From Bacillota bacterium (lineage in GTDB: Bacteria; Bacillota; Clostridia; Acetivibrionales; DTU013): a stretch of DNA of 64,000 nucleotides. The position numbers and the translations under genes were made by a program. Below the pieces are notes generated by a model. It saw only the letters and a list, made by a program, of their open reading frames with translations. It was not told the origin of the DNA and searched no databases. Within the stretch, counting starts at the first letter, position 1, and each line of letters opens with the position of its first letter. Below, one piece after another: positions 16,232 through 24,290 of the stretch. Location of the stretch: assembly GCA_023426125.1 (NCBI GenBank), contig JAFABI010000063.1, forward strand, positions 1 to 64,000, written 5' to 3'.

Positions 16232-17714
16232 CTTTACCACCTCCTGTTAAGTTTAACCCCAATTCCTGGGCAAATTTTTGTTCCTTTGCCTTTTGCATCA
16301 TAACCTCCTTCCAGTCAAGGCCGCGTTCAGCGCAAATACGTGCTAATGTGTCCTGTCCTGTCTCCAAGGCGGTTTTGTTTGCATTCACTTCCTTGACGGG
16401 GTCTATCCAACTCCACCCTGGCGCAATCCATTCATGCTTCAGATAACGCCGCTTGTTATTCCAGAAGTCCGGGATGTTTAGCTGTTTAGAAAGTACAGCT
16501 GATATGAGGAATTCCGTATATACTTCTTTGCAAAAATGTGTCCTGAGAAACCGCTGCCACATGGAGTATGTCCGCTGGTCTTCTAGCAATCCCTGTCGCG
16601 CGCTGGAGTAATTCACCTGCGACATGTCCCGTGATACCGCCTCGTAGGAAAGGCCCTGTCCAGACCCGGCAAGTCTCTGCTGGGTAGTAATGAAATCTTT
16701 CGCACTGGTTGCCTGGCCGGAGGGAGTAACGGCAGTTACTGCCTCTCCGGGCTGGAGTTCCTTTATCATCCCAGGTGAAACTGTCTGCTGCTGATACCCG
16801 CTTTTCTTATCACTTGTCCCACCACTCATCCCCCTACCCGGCTGCCCCGAAGGAGCAACTTTAGTTATAAACACAGACAAACACGCGAGGATCCTTTCTT
16901 TTACGGACACCGCTTCCACAAACTCATTTACATCCCTTACCCGTGGCAATGTCTTTGCGAGAGGCGATATTTCCCTGATTTGTGAAGGCCTGTTTTTCCT
17001 CCAAAGGAATATTATTCGTTTCGCTTCAATTCTGTCAGATTTTCCGGTCCAGAATCCATCTGGGGTATATTGCTTGAGCCAATATGCAACCGGCTTACCG
17101 CGTTCATCCATTTCTATGCCACCAATTACGCGATTTCTGCTTATCCCCGGTAATGAGTTCATAGAAGTGTCAAGTTCATCTACCTCCCGGGCCTGTAAGC
17201 TGAATGGTACTGGACCTGAATCTGTATATGTCTTAACAAAAACAATGCCTCCATCCACCTGTAATCGCCTTATTGCCATGGCCTGAAGCTCTTCGAAAGA
17301 CTGCTGTCCGGTCACGTCGCAATTCCGGGGTTCGCACCACTCTTCCCATAAATCTTCTATTTGCTGGTTTAACTCCTCATCTTCGACCCCGTCCTTTTTT
17401 CTAACCTTTGCCTGTACCCGTATTCCCGTTCCGACGATGTTTCTTTCAAGAGGACCTATGATCCCTTCGGCTATATCGCTATTTCGTTCAAGGTCCCGCG
17501 CTCTTGCGCGGATAATGTCCCTCTGCGGATGATCAGTTTGTTCAGCAGTACCATTTACAGGAGTCCACCCAGAATTCAGACGATCGACATTCCCAGAATC
17601 GTATGACCCGCGAAATGCCTGCCGCCATTGTTCCCGCTTATACCCCCATTGCGGACTGACAAATCCGATCGCATTGTCAAGCCAATTCCGCCTTTTCTGC
17701 TGCTCTTCCTGCAA
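16194..17714 (-). CDS. Phage portal protein, lambda gpB family
   Basis: About 506 residues. Characteristic segments are RDIIRARARDLERNSDIAEG, RRLQVDGGIVFVKTYTDSG, YSSARQGLLEDQRTYSMWQR and FCKEVYTEFLISAVLSKQLN, all lambda-portal-like. It forms the dodecameric channel for DNA entry and exit. TTG 17714 follows GGAGGTGACAGA at good spacing; the track-like GTG is inside the site. It follows gpW as in lambda-type heads. Confidence 0.92.
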   Translation of the reverse strand: MQEEQQKRRNWLDNAIGFVSPQWGYKREQWRQAFRGSYDSGNVDRLNSGWTPVNGTAEQTDHPQRDIIRARARDLERNSDIAEGIIGPLERNIVGTGIRVQAKVRKKDGVEDEELNQQIEDLWEEWCEPRNCDVTGQQSFEELQAMAIRRLQVDGGIVFVKTYTDSGPVPFSLQAREVDELDTSMNSLPGISRNRVIGGIEMDERGKPVAYWLKQYTPDGFWTGKSDRIEAKRIIFLWRKNRPSQIREISPLAKTLPRVRDVNEFVEAVSVKERILACLSVFITKVAPSGQPGRGMSGGTSDKKSGYQQQTVSPGMIKELQPGEAVTAVTPSGQATSAKDFITTQQRLAGSGQGLSYEAVSRDMSQVNYSSARQGLLEDQRTYSMWQRFLRTHFCKEVYTEFLISAVLSKQLNIPDFWNNKRRYLKHEWIAPGWSWIDPVKEVNANKTALETGQDTLARICAERGLDWKEVMMQKAKEQKFAQELGLNLTGGGKVAEKAGNGNSTA

Positions 17715-17719
17715 ATCTG

Positions 17720-17920
17720 TCACCTCCGATCAAATTCAGCCACAACAATATCGCTGTTGTTTTCATTGTATAGTTTCTTTTCAAGCCGTTCCCGCTCCCT
17801 GAATAGATGGTATATATTAGCCCTGGTTATCCTTCTGCTGCCGATCTGATAATCCTGGGCACCACCAAGGACTGCGTCTATGGATGCGTTTATTTTGTCA
17901 AGCTGTTCCTGGGTTGTCAT
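17720..17920 (-). CDS. gpW-like head-tail joining protein
   Basis: About 66 residues with two helices and a central hairpin; IGSRRITRANIYHLFRERER is the lambda gpW pattern. gpW seals the packaged head below the portal. Start ATG 17920 has GGTGGGTGG upstream and overlaps the terminase stop in an ATGA arrangement. Confidence 0.85.
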   Translation of the reverse strand: MTTQEQLDKINASIDAVLGGAQDYQIGSRRITRANIYHLFRERERLEKKLYNENNSDIVVAEFDRR

Positions 17921-19812
17921 TTTAACCACCCACCTTTCTGATCTAGCCAGTTACCACCCGTTTTTATGAAACCTGATTGCTGGTCCGGTTGTTGTGGAGA
18001 CCTCGGCACTTCCTGCTCCTGCTGGTCCGCATCACTTTGTAAATATCGGACGTGGAGAATGTCCGCGGCCACACCCGCATATACCTCGCAGTCAAGGTAG
18101 TGATTGGCCGTATGAGATCCTTTTGTTGCCCATACCTCGACTGTCCTACCATTTTTCAATGTTTCCGTCCTTTTCTCTTCGGAGCAAATCTGCTCCGCAT
18201 ACTCCAAATCACAGTCCTTGTATACCATCCATGACCCGGGTCCATTTGGACGGTGCAGCCTTCCGGCGATCATGTCCTTGTATTGGCTTCCGTCAACAAT
18301 ATACAGGCGCATCCCGTAAGCCTTGCTGTCGGTCTTTTCAATCACACTGACTTTGTATCTTGACGTCAGAGGATTCGAGGATCCTTTGACCGGTACGGCC
18401 CATTCCTGATTGACAACGATAAAATCATAAACCTCATCGGTGCGGTCTCCGGAGTCGACGGCGCATAGATTCACCTGGTATGCTTTCCCGTCTTTGGTGT
18501 GATACGGGAGGTTCATGATGTATTCAACCTCGTCCCAGGTGTCCAGCACTCCATGGGCGACATTCCAGCTTGTCATGAATGCCCCCCATGCCCGGATGGT
18601 AAAATAAAACCTGTCCTTCTGTACATCCACACCTCCGGTCAAAAGGACTGCCTTATCTGGGACAACGCCTTCTTCAAACTCGCTTTGTCTTTCCATCACC
18701 TTGTCCGAGTTCATTTTGACTTCCGTGTTCTCCCACGGCTCCGCCAACCAGGAATTTACAAAGTTCATCAGCTTTTCCGGGAAATCCTTGGAGCTTAAAA
18801 ACTCATATACAATATCACCGAAACGCTTCCACGGAGAATATATGGCGTTGAGATGAAATGCAACCTTGAGGGCGCCCGCATGTTTAACTGCTTTTTTCTC
18901 TGTTTTCCATATACCGTTGCGAAGCATCGCCGGTTTATGCCCATCGTTAATGGCGCCCTTGCATTCTTCACATTCATAATAAGCTGTGGCCTGCGCCTCC
19001 TCTTTCGTTGCCTTTTTCGGCCATTTTATCTGTTTGAACCTAAATGTCTGGTAATGTCCGCAATGGGGACATGGCACATAGTACCGGCGCTGTTCGTCTG
19101 CGTTTTCCCATTCCTGCCAGATCGGCCCGGATTTGCGCGTCGGTGTGGAGGTCTGATAAACTTTTTTGTCCGTCGGGAATGTGTTTGTACGTTCCATTGC
19201 CAAGCTTCTTGGGTCTGCTTCCTTTCCTGCCAGTCTTGGATATTTGTCGATCTCGTCCATAATGAGGAAACGAATCGGCATCGATGCAAGAGAAGCCGGC
19301 GAATTTGCACCAGCTAATTTTACAAACATTGCGTCAAACTGAAGTTCAAGGTCTTTGCTGTCATTTGCGTGATACTTTTGCGAAATCCTCGACGTCACAT
19401 CAACCATCGGCTGAATCCTGTTTTTAGAAGTGAACTCAGCCAGGTCCAGCGTCGGATAGACAATCAGTGTGGAGCTTGGGTCCTGGTCAATAATATAGCA
19501 AAGAATATTGTTTGCGCATTCCGTACCTCCAACCTGGGTTGGTTTTACAAATATGATTATCTCAACGTCCGGGTCGTTGAATGCCTCCATGATACCTTTG
19601 AGATATGGCGTCTTTGACGTTTTCCATGGCCCCGGCTCCGCAGCCGTTTTAATGTCCAGTACCCTATACTTATCTGCGTGTTCAGCGACGGTAAGCATTT
19701 CAGGAGGCCTCAGTGCGTTCAGTGCTTTGCTGAGCCAGTCCGGCCATTCATGCTTTTTCTTTCTTTTTCGTCGCCGTGTATACACCATCAATGCATAATT
19801 GTCCGAGGGCAT
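17917..19812 (-). CDS. Terminase large subunit, lambda GpA family
   Basis: 631 residues. ATPase region: KPTQVGGTE at ~90-98 (Walker A-like) and FLIMDE at ~182-187 (Walker B). A zinc-ribbon insert has CPHC (~248) and CEEC (~281). The nuclease part includes CAVDSGDRTDEVYDF. It drives DNA packaging and cuts the concatemer. The GpA class usually cuts at cos sites (family knowledge). It overlaps the small subunit gene by 65 bases; an internal ATG at 19788 is an alternative start. Confidence 0.93.
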   Translation of the reverse strand: MPSDNYALMVYTRRRKRKKKHEWPDWLSKALNALRPPEMLTVAEHADKYRVLDIKTAAEPGPWKTSKTPYLKGIMEAFNDPDVEIIIFVKPTQVGGTECANNILCYIIDQDPSSTLIVYPTLDLAEFTSKNRIQPMVDVTSRISQKYHANDSKDLELQFDAMFVKLAGANSPASLASMPIRFLIMDEIDKYPRLAGKEADPRSLAMERTNTFPTDKKVYQTSTPTRKSGPIWQEWENADEQRRYYVPCPHCGHYQTFRFKQIKWPKKATKEEAQATAYYECEECKGAINDGHKPAMLRNGIWKTEKKAVKHAGALKVAFHLNAIYSPWKRFGDIVYEFLSSKDFPEKLMNFVNSWLAEPWENTEVKMNSDKVMERQSEFEEGVVPDKAVLLTGGVDVQKDRFYFTIRAWGAFMTSWNVAHGVLDTWDEVEYIMNLPYHTKDGKAYQVNLCAVDSGDRTDEVYDFIVVNQEWAVPVKGSSNPLTSRYKVSVIEKTDSKAYGMRLYIVDGSQYKDMIAGRLHRPNGPGSWMVYKDCDLEYAEQICSEEKRTETLKNGRTVEVWATKGSHTANHYLDCEVYAGVAADILHVRYLQSDADQQEQEVPRSPQQPDQQSGFIKTGGNWLDQKGGWLK

Positions 19813-20290
19813 CCTTTGTCAGCTCCGTTATCATTTTTTCAATTCTCCTGGCTGTTGTCGCATCCACGAATGCCGACAAATCATTTGCTATTTTTCGGCT
19901 GTAGCCAAGCATCGACCTTTTCAGTATAATGAAAAACCGCTGCAGCTCGGCGGTGATATCTTCTTTTTTTATGTATTCTCCCCGGGTGACCGCATTGTCA
20001 AATGCTACCTTTTCGGTTTGCTGCTTTTTATACTCTGCTTCGTATTGTAACTTCTGTTGGGTCAGTGACATTTCTCCGATCTTTTCGTCAGTTCTTATCC
20101 CAGCTCCGATCAACCCTCTCCATTTTAAGAGATCCCAAACAGGCCACCATCCTCTGGCTGCTTTCGGACAACCTTTGTCTTCCCATTCCGTTAGAGTGTT
20201 TCTGGATATTCCCAACTGATCGCATAATTCCTGAGTGGCTACACATATTTTCCCATCTATTTCCTTATAGGTGTCATTTACTTTTTGCAT
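19748..20290 (-). CDS. Terminase small subunit (Nu1-like)
   Basis: 180 residues. The N-terminal winged-helix/HTH (CVATQELCDQLGISRNTLTEWEDKG, quoted in part: QELCDQLGISRNTLTEW) resembles Nu1, followed by a coiled coil (MSLTQQKLQYEAEYKKQQTE). It recognises the packaging site and recruits the large subunit. First gene of the late operon; GGGGAAG precedes ATG 20290. Confidence 0.82.
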   Translation of the reverse strand: MQKVNDTYKEIDGKICVATQELCDQLGISRNTLTEWEDKGCPKAARGWWPVWDLLKWRGLIGAGIRTDEKIGEMSLTQQKLQYEAEYKKQQTEKVAFDNAVTRGEYIKKEDITAELQRFFIILKRSMLGYSRKIANDLSAFVDATTARRIEKMITELTKDALGQLCIDGVYTATKKKEKA

Positions 20291-20438
20291 GTGACTTCCC
20301 CTTTGTAACCCTGAAAAAATTTTTTAAACCGAGCCGAATACCGGGATTCGCTAGACCCGCACTCCACCCACCCTATGGGAAGGACCCGTGTCATCGATCG
20401 TTGGTCACTACTCTCTCAATCTCATCCTTTATTGAAAA
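20291..20438. other. Gene-free leader before terminase; possible cos region
   Basis: A 148-base stretch rich in short GC blocks (GACCCGCACTCCACCC, CCCTATGGGAAGG, CATCGATCG) immediately upstream of the small terminase gene, the usual place for a cos site in GpA/Nu1-type phages. No exact cos can be read from sequence alone. Confidence 0.3.
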
Positions 20439-20543
20439 CTAGTCCTTCTTGACAAGAAGTATTCCGGCCAACATATTATCAGCTTCATCATGCCCTATCT
20501 TTTTCTCTAATCTTTTAATAAGAGATATTAAATCATTTTTCAT
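20439..20543 (-). CDS. Possible small phage protein (34 aa)
   Basis: ATG 20543 to TAG: MKNDLISLIKRLEKKIGHDE then ADNMLAGILLVKKD. It is amphipathic and helical. The ribosome site (GATGGTG) is weak. It lies between the late control region and terminase. Could be a real leader peptide or chance. Confidence 0.35.
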   Translation of the reverse strand: MKNDLISLIKRLEKKIGHDEADNMLAGILLVKKD

Positions 20544-20648
20544 ATTGCACCATCAATCCAATAATGTATTTATTCCAATACAATCATGCATAACTTTTTA
20601 GAAGAATCCCCATTTCAATAGGGTTTTGAGAATTCGTTTGTAACCCTA

Positions 20649-20706
20649 CCTCAAAAACACGAAAATGCCACCTCAACTTTTGACATTGACCCCTCAACTT
20701 TCGACA
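20649..20706 (-). promoter_or_regulatory. Phased repeats, candidate late-operon activator site
   Basis: CCTCAA occurs at 20649, 20671 and 20692 (spacings 22 and 21 bases); the last two extend to CCTCAACTTTYGACA, a 15-base direct repeat. On the minus strand this reads TGTCRAAAGTTGAGG twice, two helical turns apart, about 400 bases upstream of terminase. Phasing of this type suggests a DNA-binding activator, perhaps the sigma-like protein at 21841-22152 (inference). Confidence 0.5.
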
Positions 20707-20833
20707 ATTGGACATATGTTTATAAAGTGTCTAACTCGTTTTTAGCTTTTTCTTCTTAATATATGCAGCTAAAATATTCATCCTCAGTTTAACCTACTGC
20801 ACGATATGTCCAAATCAGGGCATAAAAAAATAA

Positions 20834-21220
20834 CTAGATCATAATATCTTCGCATATTTTAACGATATAATTCCATCTCACTTTTCCCTTGTAAAAATAA
20901 TACAGATTTTTTGCCAGTAAATATAGCGCCTTGCTCCCGAATGAAACGTCATATGAATTATTTAGCAGAGCAGTAATGTCGTTGGAAATATATTTTCTTT
21001 CCATGCGGCCGTTGTCGCATTTCAAGCGGTATCCTGCATCATTGAAATAGCTTGCAACGGCAGCTGCATTCTGAAACTCAATATATTTAAGAAATATCTC
21101 TTCCTGAATGGACTGTGGATTTCTCATCATGAATATTTCAAGCGTATTTTTTACTAATTTCATTTTTTCAATTTCAGTATTTATTGAATTCACTGTTATT
21201 GTTTTTATTGTTGGTGTCAT
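20834..21220 (-). CDS. Phage protein of unknown function downstream of the recombinase
   Basis: 128 residues, helical and basic, with KYIEFQNAAAVASYFNDAGY in the middle, which looks HTH-like. GGGAGGAAAA precedes ATG 21220. It overlaps the recombinase 3' end by 47 bases, so they are co-transcribed. It is the last middle gene before the late promoter region and could be a late regulator, but I recognise no family. Confidence 0.6.
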   Translation of the reverse strand: MTPTIKTITVNSINTEIEKMKLVKNTLEIFMMRNPQSIQEEIFLKYIEFQNAAAVASYFNDAGYRLKCDNGRMERKYISNDITALLNNSYDVSFGSKALYLLAKNLYYFYKGKVRWNYIVKICEDIMI

Positions 21221-21788
21221 TTTTCCTCCCTGGCGCCTGCCTTTTAAAGCTAAGTTTTTTCATCGCCTTATCCTTTTGCATTCCGGTGAGGCCAATATAT
21301 CTATATGTGGTTCCGACATCAGCATGATTCAGGATGTCTTTAATCAGGAGAATGTCTTTCGTTTGCTGATATAGAAAATATCCAAAAGTTTTTCGCATTG
21401 TGTGACATCCAATGCTGTCTAAATTCAATTCCTTTGCAGCTTTATTGAGTATATCCCAGGCCCTTGTCCTTGTAAGAGGTCTGTTTTTGCCTTGCCGCGA
21501 TTGGAAAAGATATTCATGATCCTTCATGTTTTTTATATATTCTTTCAGTATTTCTTGAAGATCCTCTTGTATAGGGAATCTTTTCTCTTTGCCTGTTTTT
21601 CTTTCGTGTAGATAAATATATTCCTTTCCCCGAACATCCTTTACTTTAATACCAAGAATATCTATAATCCTAAGTCCGGAGTATATCCCAAACATGAACA
21701 TAACATAATCACGTTCACTGCTGACCCTTAAAAAGTCCGCAAAATCCATTACTTTAGCCATGTCTCGAATAGGTTCAACGGTATTCAT
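21174..21788 (-). CDS. Short tyrosine recombinase (phage integrase catalytic-domain protein)
   Basis: About 204 residues, consisting of the catalytic domain with hardly any N-terminal arm-binding or SAM-like domain. Active-site residues: Arg40 in SGLRIIDIL, H129-T-M-R132, His155 in NHADVG and Tyr164 in TTYRYIG. ATG 21788 follows GGAGGTTAAT. Since a serine integrase lies at the attachment end, this enzyme probably does something else, such as dimer resolution or an accessory inversion (inference). Similar short recombinases are common before terminase genes in clostridial prophages. Confidence 0.85.
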   Translation of the reverse strand: MNTVEPIRDMAKVMDFADFLRVSSERDYVMFMFGIYSGLRIIDILGIKVKDVRGKEYIYLHERKTGKEKRFPIQEDLQEILKEYIKNMKDHEYLFQSRQGKNRPLTRTRAWDILNKAAKELNLDSIGCHTMRKTFGYFLYQQTKDILLIKDILNHADVGTTYRYIGLTGMQKDKAMKKLSFKRQAPGRKNDTNNKNNNSEFNKY

Positions 21789-21840
21789 ATTAACCTCCAA
21801 AATACTCCCCTATATATAGGTCTAAAAACGGCAAAATGCC

Positions 21841-22152
21841 TTACTGTTTAGTAAGGCATTTTAAAAATATTTTTTTATGCTGTTGAATTTTATCCATTGC
21901 TTCTTTTAGTGTTGCCTGAATAGATTTTGGGCTTAAGCTTAATTTTTGGGCTATTTCATAGGTGCTTAATCCCTGCCCGTGATGCATCAATACTATTTGC
22001 CTTTGCCTTTCTGTGAGAAATTCATCTAGGACGCCTTGCATATATTTTTTCATACGCCGACGGTCTTCTATATTTGACTCCTCGTCAATATCGTGTCGGT
22101 CCAGCGTATATAAAAGATCGAGATTTTCTTTGGTTGCATGTGAGTTTTTCAT
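21841..22152 (-). CDS. Sigma-70 region 4-like transcription factor
   Basis: 103 residues. LTERQRQIVLMHHGQGLSTY then EIAQKLSLSPKSIQATLKEA is a clear region-4 helix-turn-helix; no region 2 is present. Proteins of this shape before the late genes of Firmicutes phages (ArpU/xpf-like class) act as late gene activators. It overlaps the next gene upstream by 68 bases. Likely target: the late operon leader (inference). Confidence 0.78.
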   Translation of the reverse strand: MKNSHATKENLDLLYTLDRHDIDEESNIEDRRRMKKYMQGVLDEFLTERQRQIVLMHHGQGLSTYEIAQKLSLSPKSIQATLKEAMDKIQQHKKIFLKCLTKQ

Positions 22153-22402
22153 TTCTCCAATACCCCCTATCGTAATAGTGTTTTACCTCTTTGGATACTT
22201 CTCGAAGATCTTTTTGCATTTCGAGGAGAGACCTGAGCCTGATAACCAGGGTATGTGCATCAGGATCCTTTTTGGGGTCAATATGGCGCTTCTTGCAAAT
22301 CGATATGGCCGCATCCTTTTGTTCAGTAAGTTCTTTAATCCTGCTATTGAGCAGGCTATATGATATTTTGTACGATATGTATAAATCTGTTAGCCTTTTC
22401 AT
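22085..22402 (-). CDS. Small helical phage protein
   Basis: 105 residues, mostly helical coiled coil (SLLNSRIKELTEQKDAAISI and SLLEMQKDLREVSKEVKHYY). AGGAGGGG precedes ATG 22402. Commonly found just before the sigma-like late regulator in clostridial prophages; function unknown. Its C-terminus overlaps the sigma-like gene in another frame. Confidence 0.65.
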   Translation of the reverse strand: MKRLTDLYISYKISYSLLNSRIKELTEQKDAAISICKKRHIDPKKDPDAHTLVIRLRSLLEMQKDLREVSKEVKHYYDRGYWRNEKLTCNQRKSRSFIYAGPTRY

Positions 22403-22427
22403 ATTGACCCCTCCTGTTGTCGCTTGA

Positions 22428-22634
22428 TTATTTTCTGAGCTCTTTCCGTATCTCCGCCTGCAGAGATATAATTCTTTCAGCCGATTGGTATGCTTCCTGG
22501 TATGTAACCGGCAATCCGAAATCCAAGAAAATACCTTTAACCAGCCATCCTTTGCGCTTCGATTTCATTTCTGGACAATTCTTGTTTGAACATTTAATTC
22601 CGAATTTTATGGATCCGCAACTACAGTATTCCAT
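22428..22634 (-). CDS. Small zinc-ribbon phage protein
   Basis: 68 residues with CSCGSIKFGIKCSNKNC at the start, suggesting a single zinc site, followed by a basic stretch and a terminal helix. GAAAGAAGGG precedes ATG 22634. Function unknown. Confidence 0.65.
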   Translation of the reverse strand: MEYCSCGSIKFGIKCSNKNCPEMKSKRKGWLVKGIFLDFGLPVTYQEAYQSAERIISLQAEIRKELRK

Positions 22635-22795
22635 GTAATCCCTTCTTTCGTCTTGGTCCTGGTTGTGCTTTAAACATCAGGTAATAGCCGATTTGCTGTG
22701 TGAAATATTCCATTGCTTTTGTTAGTAATTCCCTGTAAACATCATCGGCTTCGTTACAAGCTGATTCCCAATCCCGGTTATGTGAACTTTTCACC
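22621..22795 (-). pseudogene. Small phage gene with an apparent one-base frameshift
   Basis: GTG 22795 opens a frame reading VKSSHNRDWESACNEADD; the -/+ one-base neighbouring frame continues VYRELLTKAMEYFTQQIGYY to a stop at 22621. Removing one G at 22740-22741 joins them into a single coherent ~57-residue helical protein. As written, only the downstream part (from ATG 22746, 41 residues) can be translated on its own. Either a decayed gene, a sequencing indel, or two small genes. Confidence 0.45.
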
Positions 22796-22966
22796 ACACC
22801 AACAGCAATATATCTGACTACAGTCCAACACTATTTTTCCGCAATCACCACAATACGGCAAATTCAATTCTACTGGATGCTTTGTTTCTATTTCCGTTTT
22901 GCATTCCGGGCATTTTACATACTCATATCCTCCGGAAATACGCTCTTTATAAACGATTTTAGCCAC
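22778..22966 (-). CDS. Small zinc-ribbon phage protein with two Cys pairs
   Basis: About 62 residues with CPEC, CGDC, then C-x6-CCWC near the end, giving two probable zinc sites. GTG 22966 follows GAGGGGG and is preferred to ATG 22999, which overlaps the preceding stop. Function unknown; may bind DNA or act as an adaptor. Confidence 0.65.
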   Translation of the reverse strand: MAKIVYKERISGGYEYVKCPECKTEIETKHPVELNLPYCGDCGKIVLDCSQIYCCWCGEKFT

Positions 22967-22999
22967 CGTCAACCCCCTCGCCTTCCTCATTATGTGCAA

Positions 23000-23326
23000 T
23001 TAATCACTTGCGCTGTGTAGTCGCTGAATCGTCTCAATAATATCTAAGGATAGATACTTCTTTGGAATGTCAAACTCAATGACTTCTGTGCCGAAGCCCT
23101 TGTTTTTAATTTGCAGGTCCTCTTTGGGCAATATAAGAGCAAATTCATCAATAGGTAAATCCCCCAGAAAACAGATACCATAATCTTCAACCTGCTGAAG
23201 CTTTAAAAAACCGTTAGTTTCTTCACCAACAACGATAAATTCATTGGGGCGATTACCACCTTTGAATATAGTGTTATAAAACGTTGAAGTTTCTTTCAAT
23301 TCATATACTGTAAACTCCAGAACCAT
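23000..23326 (-). CDS. Hypothetical phage protein
   Basis: 108 residues, acidic, alternating strands and helices (FLKLQQVEDYGICFLGDLPI). GAAAGGTAGG precedes ATG 23326. I do not recognise a family. It lies among small middle genes. Confidence 0.55.
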   Translation of the reverse strand: MVLEFTVYELKETSTFYNTIFKGGNRPNEFIVVGEETNGFLKLQQVEDYGICFLGDLPIDEFALILPKEDLQIKNKGFGTEVIEFDIPKKYLSLDIIETIQRLHSASD

Positions 23327-23371
23327 TGTTTCCTACCTTTCCACAGCGGTCTGCTGCGCATAGTTTATTAT

Positions 23372-23627
23372 TCATCCAGCATCGTAAATTTCAAGGTTGC
23401 CGATGCTACCTTCAACGATAAAAGCCTGTATAGTGCTGCTTTTGCCTTTTTGTATATCCGTGAATCCGATAACTTTTGATAGTTTAAGCTGAGGATAGCT
23501 GGTCTGGCACATCCGCAAGATTACGTCGGCCGGCCATACTTTAAGGCCATCGAATTTTGCCTTGGCCTTTATGGTATTTTCTTCCTTTTTTTTTGCAGAT
23601 TGGCTCTAACTTTGAATACTTGCTCAT
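23372..23627 (-). pseudogene. Small phage gene interrupted at a run of nine A residues
   Basis: ATG 23627 (AGGAGG upstream, overlapping the previous stop as AATGA) reads MSKYSKLEPICKKK and then meets a run of nine A (minus strand, 23586-23594). As written the frame stops after 28 codons. Skipping one A gives KEENTIKAKAKFDGLKVWPA and continues to a stop at 23372, an ~84-residue protein. Polymerase slippage on A9 could restore it; a homopolymer sequencing error or true decay are alternatives. Confidence 0.6.
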
Positions 23628-23839
23628 TTGGTATCCTCCTCCTTATCCCAGAGTCCCATGATTTTCTTTGTTTTTATGGATTCAAGATCGACTTGCAGAT
23701 TCCCGCATGCAGGGCAAATATTTAGTTTGTAGTATATTTCAGGCTCTTTTAGCTCGCCGGTTATTTTAAAGTTGTTTACCCCGACCTGCCGTACCTGTAT
23801 AAAATCGCCGCCTTCATGACCGCATGCGCAACATTTCAT
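23624..23839 (-). CDS. Small zinc-ribbon phage protein
   Basis: About 71 residues from ATG 23839, which overlaps the stop of the ASCH gene (ATGA). MKCCACGHEGGDFIQVRQ and later NICPACGNLQV supply a four-Cys zinc site. A longer in-frame start at 23932 would overlap the ASCH gene by 97 bases and is less likely. Function unknown. Confidence 0.65.
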   Translation of the reverse strand: MKCCACGHEGGDFIQVRQVGVNNFKITGELKEPEIYYKLNICPACGNLQVDLESIKTKKIMGLWDKEEDTK

Positions 23840-24288
23840 GTTTGCCACGCTTTCAGATCGTAGTCCCACAATTTTTGCATGCCCCGTGCTGGTATCGGCT
23901 CCGGGAGTCTCTTGTTGTTTGCTGTTATCCATGCAAACCGTCCGGGAGCGTAATGACCGAAGGAATATTCCCGGTCGGAAAGCTTGTATCCGGGAACTTT
24001 TACACCATGTTGTGAATTGGGATCACTGACCATTTTTACGCAATCGAATAAATGGCAAATTGAAAGTATGCATCCCGTAGGAAGCTGCTTTGGACTTGTG
24101 ATCCCATGCCTGGCAAGGGCAGCTTTTATCCTCGGCTCCTCGCAGGCATCATAATCGATCGTCTTGCCCGCATGTATCCCGAGCAGGCCCCGGTAATCCG
24201 TCCACCAGCCTCTTGTCTCAAATTGCTTTTCGTCCAAAGCCTTAAGCGTGGCCCAGGGCTGGATAAGGGTGATAACTTTAATACGCAT
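23836..24288 (-). CDS. ASCH-domain protein
   Basis: 150 residues. VITLIQPWATLKALDEKQFE and ETRGWWTDYRGLLGIHAGKT are the beginning of the ASCH fold, a PUA-like RNA-binding domain. Phage ASCH proteins are thought to act on RNA or modified nucleotides. AGGAGG precedes ATG 24288. It follows the replication initiator gene. Confidence 0.8.
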   Translation of the reverse strand: MRIKVITLIQPWATLKALDEKQFETRGWWTDYRGLLGIHAGKTIDYDACEEPRIKAALARHGITSPKQLPTGCILSICHLFDCVKMVSDPNSQHGVKVPGYKLSDREYSFGHYAPGRFAWITANNKRLPEPIPARGMQKLWDYDLKAWQT

Positions 24289-24290
24289 AT

